Virus record (IMG/VR): IMGVR_UViG_3300044993_000202
Span: 1-24,653 of that record
DNA length: 24,653 nucleotides
DNA from: a virus
Strand: one strand, 5' to 3'
Shown here in pieces: positions 1 to 8,542 of this stretch. Positions within the stretch are counted from its first letter, which is position 1. Every line of letters starts with the position of its first letter. Made by a program: the position numbers and the translations under genes. The notes under the pieces were generated by a model. The model saw only the letters and a list, made by a program, of their open reading frames with translations, searched no databases and was not told the origin of the DNA.

Positions 1-22
1 CGAATCGGAGACTATTGACAAA

Positions 23-253
23 TCAGCACTTGTGGTTCTTGACCAGCTTCGACGCCTTGCCACGGGAGACATACCCCCCGTCCTTGTAGCCGCGCACAGC
101 CTTACGCTCGATATCGTCGATCTGCTTCGCGCGACCCTGAATCGCCGCGCCAGCGCCACGGTTCTGGACAGCATGAACGCCCTTACCCATAAGTCCAAGC
201 GCGCGATCCTTTACAGCCTCGAGGTACGAAGCTTTGTACTCTTTGTCCTTCAT
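23..253 (-). CDS. Small basic phage protein, unknown function
   Basis: A 76-residue Lys/Arg-rich protein with a glycine-rich middle and no membrane segment. The ATG at 253 is preceded by an AGGAG box six bases upstream (GGAGTGCAGTATG), which fixes the start. It is the last leftward gene visible and follows the 85-residue gene by a short gap, so it probably belongs to the portal transcript. Its place next to the portal suggests a virion-assembly or internal role, but no family is recognised. It is complete in the window. Confidence 0.7.
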   Translation of the reverse strand: MKDKEYKASYLEAVKDRALGLMGKGVHAVQNRGAGAAIQGRAKQIDDIERKAVRGYKDGGYVSRGKASKLVKNHKC

Positions 254-262
254 ACTGCACTC

Positions 263-520
263 CTATCGTTTACGTGCTGTGTTCGTTTTCGGGTTGTACC
301 GATAGTCACTCGGACGACCACCTCGGTCCTTTGCAGCGCGATCTTTCGCACGCTCGCTGGCCGTCATACGATCCCGTGAACGTCCTTCTGGCGTCAGCTT
401 GCCGCTGGCGTCAAGATGCCCACGTTTTTTGAGGATCGCTATAGCCATGCCTTCTGATCCGGTCTGGGCAGAGAGGCGGTCTACCAGCGAATTACGCCCC
501 ATGTGTTTTTGTGTTGCCAC
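263..520 (-). CDS. Small charged protein downstream of portal
   Basis: An 85-residue hydrophilic protein, very rich in Arg, Lys and Asp in its second half (repeated RDR/KDR motifs) and ending in a basic tail. I chose the GTG at 520 because GGGAGG lies five bases upstream and the GTG starts one base after the portal stop codon (522-524), which implies translational coupling. An ATG at 502 is an alternative giving 79 residues. The reading frame stays open further upstream inside the portal gene, but that part is an antiparallel-free overlap with no RBS and is rejected. Function unknown; probably part of the virion-morphogenesis operon. Confidence 0.65.
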   Translation of the reverse strand: MATQKHMGRNSLVDRLSAQTGSEGMAIAILKKRGHLDASGKLTPEGRSRDRMTASERAKDRAAKDRGGRPSDYRYNPKTNTARKR

Positions 521-521
521 C

Positions 522-2621
522 TCAACCTCCCGCCCGCATTCCGGGGCGTCCGGTTGCGTTGTTTGACATCTGCCCTTCAATCGGCTCGCGCACCGCTTCC
601 GGGCCTGCGCGCCCTTCCTGTGGCGCAGGTTGCTGGTTGGCGTCTGGAACGCCGCCCGGGGCTCCCGGAGCCGCCTGCTGGGCCATAGCCGCCATAGCCT
701 GCCTGAGCGTATCCTCGTCAGGTACGACATTGCCCGGAAGTCCAAGCTCGCCCGCGACAGAACGCAGTACCGCTGCGCGACCGGGAACGCCCATAATCTG
801 CATGTCGATCGGATTGGCAGTAAGCTGCAAGAACTCCAACTGCCGAAGCCGTTCTTGCTCGCGCTTCTGGGCGTGCGTAACGCCCCTGACGACAATCTGC
901 TCGTCACCACGCAAGACGCCCGGAGTCGTAAGCATGACCATATCGTAGAGCGTTTCGATCAACGGTTGAACTACGTCCCGGTCGATTGTCGCGGCGACGT
1001 TCTGCAGCGTCTTCGACGCATTGCCCATCAGCATCGCAAGACCGGATGCGGTGCGGCCAGCGCCACCTACGCGCTCATTGCCCATCATGTACCGTGGGAT
1101 TGCAGAAGCTTCATCGCCCATCTGCGAAAACTTCTCGAGCACGGTAAGAAGAACGTCCGCGTTCGACTGTGGCTGGAAAAAGTCGATAGGCCTGAACCCG
1201 GCCGCAGAAAGCATCGGATCGATGCTCACGTGCCAACGCTTCCACGGGAAAAGGTCGTCAGTCTCACCGGGCTGCAAAACCTCGTCATTGACAATCACTT
1301 GCGGTCCTGAAGAGATTGCAAGGTTGTTGACGAGCGCCCGAAGCGCCGCGTTCGACACCGATTGAATGTCTTCCAGCAAGTCTGGAAGCGCGTTGCCCGA
1401 CATGGAGCCGGGGACCTTTTCGAAGTTGGTCAGATAATACGGCGGGCGTTGGCGCGTGGAGGGGTTGATCTGAGCTTTAATGACGAACCGGTCAATCAAC
1501 CATGCCTGAATACTGTACTCCTGCATGGGGTCTTGCACTTGCTCCGGCGACATACCCCAGTCGAGTAGAGTCTGCCCGCTAACAGACCCGTGGTATTCCG
1601 CAGTGTCAATCAGCTGAGTGCTTGTACGCGGCCACTGCTCGCGCTCTTCCATACGCGCGCGCTCAGCATCCGTTGCGTCCCACCATTCACGAAAACCGCT
1701 ATCGCTGAAACGCGTAAGGATCTGGTCAATGGCCGCCGAATCGTAACCGGGTAGATTCTTCACTGCGATCAACTCGGCCCGAGTGAGGCGGATACGCTCT
1801 ATGAACTCCGACTCCATAACATTGCTCGAACCGGGCGACCAGTAGAGATCGAACGGCGAGACACGGTACCAGAACATCTTAGGACGCTGGACCTTAGTCG
1901 CTACACCATTCACCCACCTCAGAGTTGACTGGTTGCGGACGACCGGGCCTTTAATGCACGCAAAGGGGAATATCGGAAGGTCTATCAAAAACTCAGCAAA
2001 CGCTTCGTAGAAATTACCTTCTACCAGATAGTCATCAAGACGCTCGGTAGCACGTGCTGCCTCTTTCTCGGCTTGCTTCTTTGCAGCAGTCTCGGCATTT
2101 TGCCTGAGCATCGCGACACGATCAGCGATCATCTGCGGATCGACAGGCTGCCCCGACGCTTGGATCGTAGCGACCTCGACTTTCACAAGTTCCTGTATCG
2201 CAGTCTCGATATCATCGGGGACTGTCGGTACGGGAGTGGGTTCAAGTGCCCACGGCCGCTCCGCGTTCAGGTATATGTCGCGAAGAAGTGCAGTGGCAGA
2301 GCGGCATTTGCTTGCCGTCAAGCGAGAGTAGACCGAGCTGCCGCCAAATTTCTTGATCTCCGCCTCAACTGCCGGATCGTACCGGCCTTTGTAAGTGCGC
2401 AGAGCGTTAATAAGTCGCTCGCCAATACCTTCGGTATTCCGGAAGTTCTTCATCTCAGTCATCCGTGTACGGATGTGAGACGCAAGCTGCTTCATCTCCG
2501 GCTCTGGCTCTTGATCGCGCGCCTGTTGCGCCTGCGCATCAGCAGCATTCAACTGCGCAGGAGTAACGACCCGGATAAGGCCATTCCCTACAGATGTGGG
2601 GGATACGGGAAGTGCGCCCAA
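522..2621 (-). CDS. Phage portal protein (P22-like)
   Basis: About 699 residues. The portal forms the dodecameric ring at the capsid vertex through which DNA enters and leaves and to which the terminase docks. The N-terminal half has helical charged segments. The C-terminal part has the stretch NERVGGAGRTASGLAMLMGNA followed by long helices (DRDVVQPLIETLYDMVM), typical of P22-type portals, and then a Gln/Ala/Pro-rich tail. The frame stays open to 2933, but that would overlap the divergent small terminase gene, so the true start lies below about 2700. No in-frame ATG or GTG has a good RBS. The TTG at 2621 has GAGGG seven bases upstream and is my choice; ATG at 2495 is the main alternative but lacks an RBS. 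The family call is firm; the start is uncertain. Confidence 0.85.
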   Translation of the reverse strand: MGALPVSPTSVGNGLIRVVTPAQLNAADAQAQQARDQEPEPEMKQLASHIRTRMTEMKNFRNTEGIGERLINALRTYKGRYDPAVEAEIKKFGGSSVYSRLTASKCRSATALLRDIYLNAERPWALEPTPVPTVPDDIETAIQELVKVEVATIQASGQPVDPQMIADRVAMLRQNAETAAKKQAEKEAARATERLDDYLVEGNFYEAFAEFLIDLPIFPFACIKGPVVRNQSTLRWVNGVATKVQRPKMFWYRVSPFDLYWSPGSSNVMESEFIERIRLTRAELIAVKNLPGYDSAAIDQILTRFSDSGFREWWDATDAERARMEEREQWPRTSTQLIDTAEYHGSVSGQTLLDWGMSPEQVQDPMQEYSIQAWLIDRFVIKAQINPSTRQRPPYYLTNFEKVPGSMSGNALPDLLEDIQSVSNAALRALVNNLAISSGPQVIVNDEVLQPGETDDLFPWKRWHVSIDPMLSAAGFRPIDFFQPQSNADVLLTVLEKFSQMGDEASAIPRYMMGNERVGGAGRTASGLAMLMGNASKTLQNVAATIDRDVVQPLIETLYDMVMLTTPGVLRGDEQIVVRGVTHAQKREQERLRQLEFLQLTANPIDMQIMGVPGRAAVLRSVAGELGLPGNVVPDEDTLRQAMAAMAQQAAPGAPGGVPDANQQPAPQEGRAGPEAVREPIEGQMSNNATGRPGMRAGG

Positions 2622-2635
2622 AAGACGGCCCTCAG

Positions 2636-2664
2636 TTGATCTGATACAAGTTTGGTGGTACAGA
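2636..2664 (+). promoter_or_regulatory. Possible rightward promoter for the terminase genes
   Basis: TTGATC (2636-2641) and TACAGA (2659-2664) are 17 bases apart, and TGG directly before the second box resembles an extended -10. Transcription would start near 2671, about 30 bases before the small terminase ATG. The -10 box is weak, so this is tentative. The same interval must also hold any leftward promoter for the portal, for which I see only a lone TTGACA. Confidence 0.3.
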
Positions 2665-2701
2665 GCACCTGCTGTCAACTGTCTACACAGGAACGCCAAA
2701 A

Positions 2702-3214
2702 ATGCCTGCCAAGAAAGCTGGCGCACTCGTCGACGCCAAGACTTCCACGCAGGTCGAGGTTCCGGGCACAGAAGTGCCGCTCGACCTTCTATCACTGCAG
2801 GGGCAGCTCGTCGCTGAGCTGGCTGCCGGCCTATCGGACGCCGCAACGATCCGTAAGCGGTACAACATCTCCGCAAAGCAGTGGGAAATGCTGCGGGAGA
2901 ACCAGCTGTTCCGATCGATGCTTGCCGACGCACTTCGGAAGTGGCGCGGCGATACGAACGCGTCTCAGCGCATTACGCTCAAAGCCGAGATGGTGCTCGA
3001 AGACGCCATCCCTGCGTACGACAAAATCATCCACGACCCTGAGTCCGGCCCTGCAGCAAAAATCGAAGCAGGCAAGCTTCTGTCGGCACTTGCTGGACGC
3101 AATGCAAAAGAAAGTGCTCCGAGCGGGGCTGGAAGCGGATTCACGCTGAACATCAACATCGGCGACAAAAAGGGCGTCGTGATCGAAGGCAATTCGGTGT
3201 CGTCGAATGAGTAA
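2702..3214 (+). CDS. Probable terminase small subunit
   Basis: A 170-residue protein read divergently from the portal and overlapping the large terminase by eight bases. The region LSDAATIRKRYNISAKQWEML (about residues 44-65) looks like the helix-turn-helix found in small terminase subunits, which recognise the phage packaging site. It is followed by helical segments (residues 70-130) that could form the oligomerisation core and by a glycine/serine-rich C-terminus. AGGA lies about nine bases before the ATG. The call rests on the HTH-like helix, the size and the position directly before terL, not on an unmistakable family motif. Confidence 0.75.
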   Translation: MPAKKAGALVDAKTSTQVEVPGTEVPLDLLSLQGQLVAELAAGLSDAATIRKRYNISAKQWEMLRENQLFRSMLADALRKWRGDTNASQRITLKAEMVLEDAIPAYDKIIHDPESGPAAKIEAGKLLSALAGRNAKESAPSGAGSGFTLNINIGDKKGVVIEGNSVSSNE

Positions 3215-4610
3215 CGTTGTCTCCTACAATGCACCCCCGACAATCTCGCAATTCATGCTCGACGATGAGCACGAAGTTCGACTGATTCTCGGGCCGTATG
3301 GCTCTGGCAAAACAACTGGGTGCATCATGGAGCTTGCCCGTCGCATGTTGGAAGAATATCCAGATGCGAAAGGAGTTCGGCACACGCGTTTCGTAATCGT
3401 CCGTAACACTGCACAGCAGCTTCGTCAGACCATCCTCGAAGACATCCGCAAGTGGCTGCAGCCTGTGATGCAATACAAGGTCACAGACTCGACCATCGTG
3501 TTCGACTTCGTACACCCGACTCAAGGACGCATTCGCTCGGACTGGATGATGATCCCGCTCGACAAGCCAGAAGACCAGCAGCGCCTTCTGTCGCTGAACA
3601 TCACTGGCGCATGGGTGTCGGAGTTCCGTGAAATCCCAATCTCCACAGTCGAAGCTCTGCTCGGACGCGTCGGCCGTTTCAGACCGCTTGGCGTCTCGAA
3701 AAACAAATGGTGCGGAATCATTGGCGAGTCTAACCCGCCAGACGAAGACAGCGATTGGTTCAAAAAGCTCGAGATCGAGAAACCGCGCAACTGGGCACTC
3801 TACAAACAACCCGGTGGCATGGACCCCAACGCGGAGAACCGTGAAAACCTCCGCGAGAACTACTACGAAAGCCTAATCGAAGCAAACAGTGCCGATTGGG
3901 TCGACGTTCACGTTCACGCAAAGTACGGGAAGTCACTCTCAGGACAAGCTGTATGGCGCGCAAGTTTCCGCCAAGATTTCCATGTGACCTACAACGACGT
4001 CAAGCCTATACCGGGACGTCCGTTGATGATTGGTCAAGACTTCGGCCGCACGCCAGCGTCACTGATCGCGCAGATCGACGCGCGTGGGCGTCTTGTAGTC
4101 TTCAGGGAGATCACGACAAAAGACTCCGGCATCGAACAGTTTGCGGTCAGCGACATCAAACCGACACTATTCGCGCACTTTCCGGGATTCTCGAACTTCA
4201 TGATCGGAGACCCATCCGGAGCGTTCAAAAGTCAAATCTCGGAAGAAAGCGCGTTTGACGTTTTGAAGCGTCTTGGGTTCAAGATTTACCCTGCTCCGAC
4301 CAACGACATTGATCCACGCCTTCGTGCGGTCGAGCAGCTCTTTCTTCGCCAGATCGACGGTGGGCCAGCAATTCTGATTTGTGGGCATGGATGTCCGCAA
4401 CTTGTTCAAGCGCTCAAATTCAACTATCGCTACAGGCGCAAGAAAGATGGAAACCTCGAAGAAGGCCCGGAAAAGACCCACCCATGGTCAGATCTTGCCG
4501 ATTGCCTGCAGTACCTTGCGCTTGGAATGACGAACAACTACATCGGCAAGAAACTCGAGCGCGCCACGGTGCAGAGGCGGCCGAAACCATCAGTAGTCGG
4601 ATGGACCTAA
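3207..4610 (+). CDS. Terminase large subunit (packaging ATPase/nuclease)
   Basis: The 467-residue motor of DNA packaging. The N-terminal ATPase has Walker A GPYGSGKTT at residues 29-37 and a Walker B-like strand TGAWVSEFRE at about 133-142 with the catalytic Glu at 139. The C-terminal RNase H-like nuclease has D278 (LMIGQDFGRT), D335 (FMIGDPSG) and D429/D432 (HPWSDLADCL), the expected acidic set for cutting concatemers. The ATG overlaps the end of the small-subunit gene, so the two are translationally coupled. Its stop codon overlaps the stop of the convergent glycosyltransferase gene (4607-4610), leaving no room for a terminator between them. Length and motif order are normal for the family. 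Confidence 0.95.
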   Translation: MSNVVSYNAPPTISQFMLDDEHEVRLILGPYGSGKTTGCIMELARRMLEEYPDAKGVRHTRFVIVRNTAQQLRQTILEDIRKWLQPVMQYKVTDSTIVFDFVHPTQGRIRSDWMMIPLDKPEDQQRLLSLNITGAWVSEFREIPISTVEALLGRVGRFRPLGVSKNKWCGIIGESNPPDEDSDWFKKLEIEKPRNWALYKQPGGMDPNAENRENLRENYYESLIEANSADWVDVHVHAKYGKSLSGQAVWRASFRQDFHVTYNDVKPIPGRPLMIGQDFGRTPASLIAQIDARGRLVVFREITTKDSGIEQFAVSDIKPTLFAHFPGFSNFMIGDPSGAFKSQISEESAFDVLKRLGFKIYPAPTNDIDPRLRAVEQLFLRQIDGGPAILICGHGCPQLVQALKFNYRYRRKKDGNLEEGPEKTHPWSDLADCLQYLALGMTNNYIGKKLERATVQRRPKPSVVGWT

Positions 4611-5323
4611 CGATAGTACTCTTCTATCCACGGGCATTTGCGCTTTGCAGACGGCGACCACGGGTCTGTATGCCCATTAAAAAATACGATACGCGCGTGT
4701 TTCGGTAGCATGTAATCGTACTGTCTCAAATCGCACCGATATGACAAAACGCCGTCAGCGCTCGTCCAGCGCGGTTCTCCGGGAAGGATATAACTGAGCC
4801 AAGCCTGATCAGATCCGTGATATCCAGCCCGCTGCGCAAGACGTGGCGACTCGATGGGGTCGAACTCAGTCCAGACTTTCGTGCGCGTACCTGAACGAAG
4901 AAGCCACATCGAGCCGTTGTACGGGGTAGTCCGAGAAGCATCGCCCCAGAACACTACATCTTCTGGACGATCCCACAACGGCGCACAATCACCTGTAATG
5001 ACCGTATCCAAATCAAGTGACAAAAACCGATCGTTCCCGATGATCTCTACAGCTTCAAGCGAAAACAGCTTGAGCCGACGATAGCAGCTCGGATTGTAAA
5101 TGCCATGCGGACTGTCTATATGCGCTAAGTCTTTCCAAAGCGGAATTACGCGCACAGCACTGTCCAAATCTTTCCAATTATCAGTAATGCAAATGAACTC
5201 ATGCTCGCCCGCGTAGTTACGCGCAACCATGCGCTGTAGCGTATTTACATGGTCTGCACTGAATTGACTGCGGTATTGATGCCGTGGAGTCCATTTCCAG
5301 CAGATCACGCTAAGCTTCGCCAC
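4607..5323 (-). CDS. Glycosyltransferase, GT-A type (GT8-like)
   Basis: A 238-residue protein with a nucleotide-sugar transferase look. An N-terminal beta-strand (LSVICWKW) is followed by FICITDN at about residues 43-49, the metal/nucleotide-binding DLD motif at 104-106 (FLSLDLDTVITG), an acceptor-side NGSMWLLR and GSDQAWLSYIL. Such enzymes move a sugar from a nucleotide donor to an acceptor in the cytoplasm; donor and acceptor cannot be read here. The start is a GTG at 5323 with AAGGAAG about seven bases upstream, overlapping the preceding gene by 14 bases. It is the last gene of the six-gene leftward sugar/methyl cluster. Its stop codon overlaps that of terL on the other strand. Confidence 0.8.
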   Translation of the reverse strand: MAKLSVICWKWTPRHQYRSQFSADHVNTLQRMVARNYAGEHEFICITDNWKDLDSAVRVIPLWKDLAHIDSPHGIYNPSCYRRLKLFSLEAVEIIGNDRFLSLDLDTVITGDCAPLWDRPEDVVFWGDASRTTPYNGSMWLLRSGTRTKVWTEFDPIESPRLAQRAGYHGSDQAWLSYILPGEPRWTSADGVLSYRCDLRQYDYMLPKHARIVFFNGHTDPWSPSAKRKCPWIEEYYR

Positions 5324-6116
5324 TAACTTCTTCCTTTATCTTGGGAAAGAAAATCTCTTCGTACTCAACGCGAATCGGATTTACCGAGCGCATGTCGCCA
5401 AGCACGCGCTTGCGGTCAAACGCGGCACGGTATTTCTTTTGCCACTCGTCACGATCCAAGTCCCGTGTATCCGCATCCTCGATGACCGGCTCACCGTCGC
5501 GTTTCCGCCGTCCGTACCCGATAAGCACGACATCGTTCATATGCTCGACAGGCGCAACGATATTTAGCTGACGACGAAACTCGCCGTCGCCACCATAACC
5601 ACCGCCATACCCGCCTGTAAGGTCGAGGTCGTATCCGTTTACCTGCCAGTATGCCGCGTGTTTCACGAGAAACGTATTCGGATGCACCTTGCGCTCGGTG
5701 TAATCTGGAGCAAACACACGCTCGAATGTGTAATGCCGTCCGGGGTCCAGCTTTTTCTCCAGCATCGTCAGCGCCATCTCAGGTGTCATGACGATGTCGA
5801 TGTCGCTCATGAACAGCCACGGATTGTCGCCCTTTTGCCCCGCCTCGAACGCGCCAATGTTGCGACACTGATGCATGTTCCACGGCAGCCGTTTTTTAAC
5901 GCGAAAAAGCTGCTTCCGAAGTTTGCAGTCTTTGAGAATGTCGAACGCAGGAGCCTTAGAGCTGCAGTCGTCAACGACGATAAGCTTGATCGCAGCGCGC
6001 AGCCGCCCCGCACACCGGTTCCAATTCTCGACCTGCAAGGCGAGCATGGTTGGGTTCTCGTAGTACGGATAAATCATGCACACCTGTGGCAGCGGTGTAA
6101 GCTCGATCTCGGTCAT
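5310..6116 (-). CDS. Glycosyltransferase family 2-like
   Basis: A 268-residue GT-A fold enzyme. It has the N-terminal YPYYENP strand, the donor-binding VVDDCSS at residues 47-53, an RNIGA segment near 85-89, a DXD-type metal site SDIDIV at 104-109 and a later acceptor region GGYGGGYGGDGEFRRQL. This order matches family 2 glycosyltransferases or the related galactosyltransferase C-domain type, which transfer sugars from nucleotide donors. It overlaps the genes on both sides by 4 and 14 bases. Acceptor unknown: virion protein, host surface polysaccharide or another small molecule are all possible. Confidence 0.85.
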   Translation of the reverse strand: MTEIELTPLPQVCMIYPYYENPTMLALQVENWNRCAGRLRAAIKLIVVDDCSSKAPAFDILKDCKLRKQLFRVKKRLPWNMHQCRNIGAFEAGQKGDNPWLFMSDIDIVMTPEMALTMLEKKLDPGRHYTFERVFAPDYTERKVHPNTFLVKHAAYWQVNGYDLDLTGGYGGGYGGDGEFRRQLNIVAPVEHMNDVVLIGYGRRKRDGEPVIEDADTRDLDRDEWQKKYRAAFDRKRVLGDMRSVNPIRVEYEEIFFPKIKEEVSGEA

Positions 6117-6724
6117 TTGGACGCCTCAGTGACGAACTGCTGGAATGTCAGGATGGGGAATGACTTGATCGCCGTGCGAGACGAGACGTTGAACACTTTT
6201 GTCCCCACCTGCTCGAACTGCCGCGCAACAGAGTCGAACTGCGCCGCCCATTCTGCATATTTTCCCGGTTTCGTAGCACCGTCCGCCCGTGCCCACGGAT
6301 AGGGGTCGTGCCAGTACGGCTCTCCTTTAGGGCCTTTGCACATGTCGAAGCCAAACAAGAAAATCTTGTTGGGCCTGCGCTGATACGCGTAACTGAGCGC
6401 ACACATGCCGCTGTTCGTACCGTTGAAAGTGACCCCTGTATCGACCATCTTGACCGACTTGTGGTTGCACTCGAACTGCAGGCGGCGAGGATGGTACGGC
6501 AGGTTTTTGTCGGCCCCACGGCGAACCCACAGGTCTGCACCCGGATGCTTGAGAAAAAAGTCCCGCGCACGATGCTCGGCCCAGAGCCTGTCCATCGTGA
6601 TGCCGACATTGACTTGGCACAGGACAGCCGACTCGTTCACGCCCACCACCCAGCCGTATTCGCGAAAGTCGACGTCAGCGAACTCCTTGAAGCTCCAACC
6701 GCCGCCGATCACGATCACCCTCAT
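6113..6724 (-). CDS. DUF115/MptE-like Rossmann-type protein
   Basis: A 203-residue protein that begins with a glycine-rich dinucleotide-type loop (VIVIGGGWS, residues 3-11). It continues with VVGVNES, TMDRLWAEH and IFLFGFDMCKG near residues 136-146. This pattern is familiar from DUF115-type proteins seen in sugar-modification and flagellin-glycosylation clusters and in many phages, where they are thought to act in glycan transfer. No catalytic assignment is possible from sequence alone. It overlaps both neighbours by four bases (ATGA-type coupling), so it is made together with the glycosyltransferases and methyltransferases around it. Confidence 0.6.
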   Translation of the reverse strand: MRVIVIGGGWSFKEFADVDFREYGWVVGVNESAVLCQVNVGITMDRLWAEHRARDFFLKHPGADLWVRRGADKNLPYHPRRLQFECNHKSVKMVDTGVTFNGTNSGMCALSYAYQRRPNKIFLFGFDMCKGPKGEPYWHDPYPWARADGATKPGKYAEWAAQFDSVARQFEQVGTKVFNVSSRTAIKSFPILTFQQFVTEASK

Positions 6725-7272
6725 GGAGCCTCACCCGCAACAACAAGACGTCCGCGTTTCTCGAGAACGCGCCATCTCCACTCTGAAAAAGTATGCTCCA
6801 GTTTCTCGAGCCACCACATGGGCGGCTTTACCGTGATGTGCGTATTGCGCCCATCCGGAAGCGAGGACTTGCTCAAATTGCAGTCGATGTTGAAAAACGC
6901 CCCGTAAAGCGCCCGATCGCGGATGACGTGCAGAGTCTCGTCGACAAACTGTTCCTCGACATGCTCCATCACGTCGGTGCAAACGACGTAGTCGACCTGC
7001 GCATTGAGCAACTCGTCCTTCCCGCGCACGCCGGGGTCGTACTCAAAGATCGTAATCCCCGGCACCACCTCTTCCATTTTCGTCTTGAACGTGCCACGCC
7101 CGCAGCCGAAGTCGAGTATCGTCTTGATCTCGCAGTTCTTGCTGGCGCACAACCTCGACAACTCATCGAGCACGTACGGTACCCAAGAGTGCCCGGTGCC
7201 GCCCCACGGCCGCTTGTCATGTTTCTCCGTGAGGAGTTTCTTGTAGCCGATCGAGATCAACCTCGAGTCCAT
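6721..7272 (-). CDS. SAM-dependent methyltransferase (class I)
   Basis: A 183-residue class I methyltransferase. Motif I is ILDFGCGRG (residues 52-60), the acidic strand-2 end is FEYDP (76-80), and motif IV is YVVCTDVMEHV (95-105), the CTDVMEH signature of UbiG/type-11 or type-23 enzymes. A C-terminal WWLEKLE segment and strand pair close the fold. The frame is open to 7347, but the ATG at 7272 has GAGG five bases upstream and lies just inside the end of the previous gene, so it is preferred. Substrate unknown. In this cluster methylation of a sugar or glycan acceptor is a reasonable inference, though a small-molecule target cannot be excluded. Confidence 0.85.
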   Translation of the reverse strand: MDSRLISIGYKKLLTEKHDKRPWGGTGHSWVPYVLDELSRLCASKNCEIKTILDFGCGRGTFKTKMEEVVPGITIFEYDPGVRGKDELLNAQVDYVVCTDVMEHVEEQFVDETLHVIRDRALYGAFFNIDCNLSKSSLPDGRNTHITVKPPMWWLEKLEHTFSEWRWRVLEKRGRLVVAGEAP

Positions 7273-7859
7273 CTGAGCCTCACGTGTTTTTTGCCGCGCT
7301 CGAGCAAGACGGGTTTGCCAAGCAGTCCGCACAACTGCTCGAGCCACAGTGGTTTCGTCGCCCGCACGTCGAAGATGAATACCGTGCCCGGATGACTCAT
7401 CTCCGTCAAGATGTCGAAGTAAGTGGTTGGGGGGATGTGAAAGCAGTAAGCCGCAAAGCTCACGATCAAGTCGTACTGCACGGCTGGATAGGGGCGCGGA
7501 TAGTACACATGCGCATTCTGCACCCCGTTTGCCGCCAAGAAGTCGAGTGTGACACTTGCGTTGTTGAACGTCGAAGCGTGCGACCTTACGACTGGTGGGT
7601 CTTCCAACCCATCAAGAATGTGCACGCTAGGAGCACTGTAAAGGCGACTAAGGAGTATATCGACACCACCAAGACCGCCACCAATATCAAGCATAGCCTG
7701 ACAATGAGCCGGAAGATGTGGTCGAACATTCTCGACAATCCCCCCAATAGACTCCGCATATGCACGCTCCCACGCTTTACGGTCGTGCCTGTGATCCGAG
7801 ATCTCGCCCCTTTGGATGGAAAGATACTCGAAGTGCTCGTCGTTGATGACGAAACTCAT
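7257..7859 (-). CDS. SAM-dependent methyltransferase-like protein
   Basis: A 200-residue protein with motif I AMLDIGGGLGG (residues 55-65), ILDG (81-84) at the expected strand-2 position, and YDLIVSFAAYCFHIP where motif IV of a class I methyltransferase should be. The glycine-rich loop is intact, so SAM binding is likely. It is distinct in sequence from the adjacent methyltransferase, so this is not a recent duplication. It overlaps the upstream GT-D gene by four bases and the downstream methyltransferase by 16 bases. Acceptor unknown; the neighbours point to sugar or glycan chemistry. Confidence 0.75.
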   Translation of the reverse strand: MSFVINDEHFEYLSIQRGEISDHRHDRKAWERAYAESIGGIVENVRPHLPAHCQAMLDIGGGLGGVDILLSRLYSAPSVHILDGLEDPPVVRSHASTFNNASVTLDFLAANGVQNAHVYYPRPYPAVQYDLIVSFAAYCFHIPPTTYFDILTEMSHPGTVFIFDVRATKPLWLEQLCGLLGKPVLLERGKKHVRLRWTRG

Positions 7860-8539
7860 TTCTTGCCTTGATACAGATGGGATTTAGGGGTCGCATACGC
7901 CCGCCAGAACATGCCGATATGCCCGAGGTCGATCGCATGTTTGCCACGGTGCCCGAGCCGCCAGGCAAGGCAAGTGGCCGTAGGCCCCGCACACAGGAGC
8001 ACCCGCTCGAACGGGGAGCTCATGCAGTCTTTCTCGAGGTCGTCGATGACCCGATACGCATCACGGCGCGGGCACGGTACCCAGTTTACCGCATAGGCAC
8101 CGGTCTGGTAGAGGAACTCCTTCGTCAGGGACCGCTCGCCACAGGCCACAAGGGTGACACTCTGCCCTTTCCACAACCCCTCGATCTTGTCGAAGAACTC
8201 CTTCGTGTTGATCCACGGAGCCGAGTCCGGCCGAGAGATGAACGCGGAATAGTAGGTCTTCTTGGGGTTCAACTGCCGAGGGTAGACGTTGGAATACCTC
8301 GCCCACTTGTTGTATTTTGGCCCCCTCGGGTCCATAGTCGGTATGGCCGTGAGGACCTTTTTGCTGTGCTGCACGAGGATGCTCGCCAGCTCCACCGTGA
8401 GCCGGGGGTCACGTTCTTGAGAGACGCACTCGCCCCCTTTGGCAATCTTGAACTCCCCATCGCCATACCTTGCGATGGATTTCCCACCGATCACCAAGTC
8501 CAACGTGTCGTGTTCATCGACCACAGGGGGGTAGATCAC
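7856..8539 (-). CDS. GT-D fold glycosyltransferase (DUF1792-like)
   Basis: About 227 residues. The motif SIARYGDGEF (residues 21-30) is the hallmark of the GT-D domain, in which the DGE acidic pair takes the metal-binding role. A second nucleotide-binding-like segment, VLLCAGPTATCLAWRL (180-195), and a C-terminal AIDLGHIGMFW (202-212) also fit that family. The frame runs open to 8683, but the GTG at 8539 has GAGG seven bases upstream and sits just before the conserved part, so it is my start. It heads the six-gene leftward cluster. A candidate antisense RNA with a strong terminator (8577-8640) lies immediately upstream. Confidence 0.75.
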   Translation of the reverse strand: MIYPPVVDEHDTLDLVIGGKSIARYGDGEFKIAKGGECVSQERDPRLTVELASILVQHSKKVLTAIPTMDPRGPKYNKWARYSNVYPRQLNPKKTYYSAFISRPDSAPWINTKEFFDKIEGLWKGQSVTLVACGERSLTKEFLYQTGAYAVNWVPCPRRDAYRVIDDLEKDCMSSPFERVLLCAGPTATCLAWRLGHRGKHAIDLGHIGMFWRAYATPKSHLYQGKK

Positions 8540-8542
8540 TGC

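Noticed and set aside
2622-2933. N-terminal extension of the portal frame to 2933
   Set aside because: It overlaps the small terminase gene on the other strand, is Arg/Ala/Cys-rich and has no RBS.
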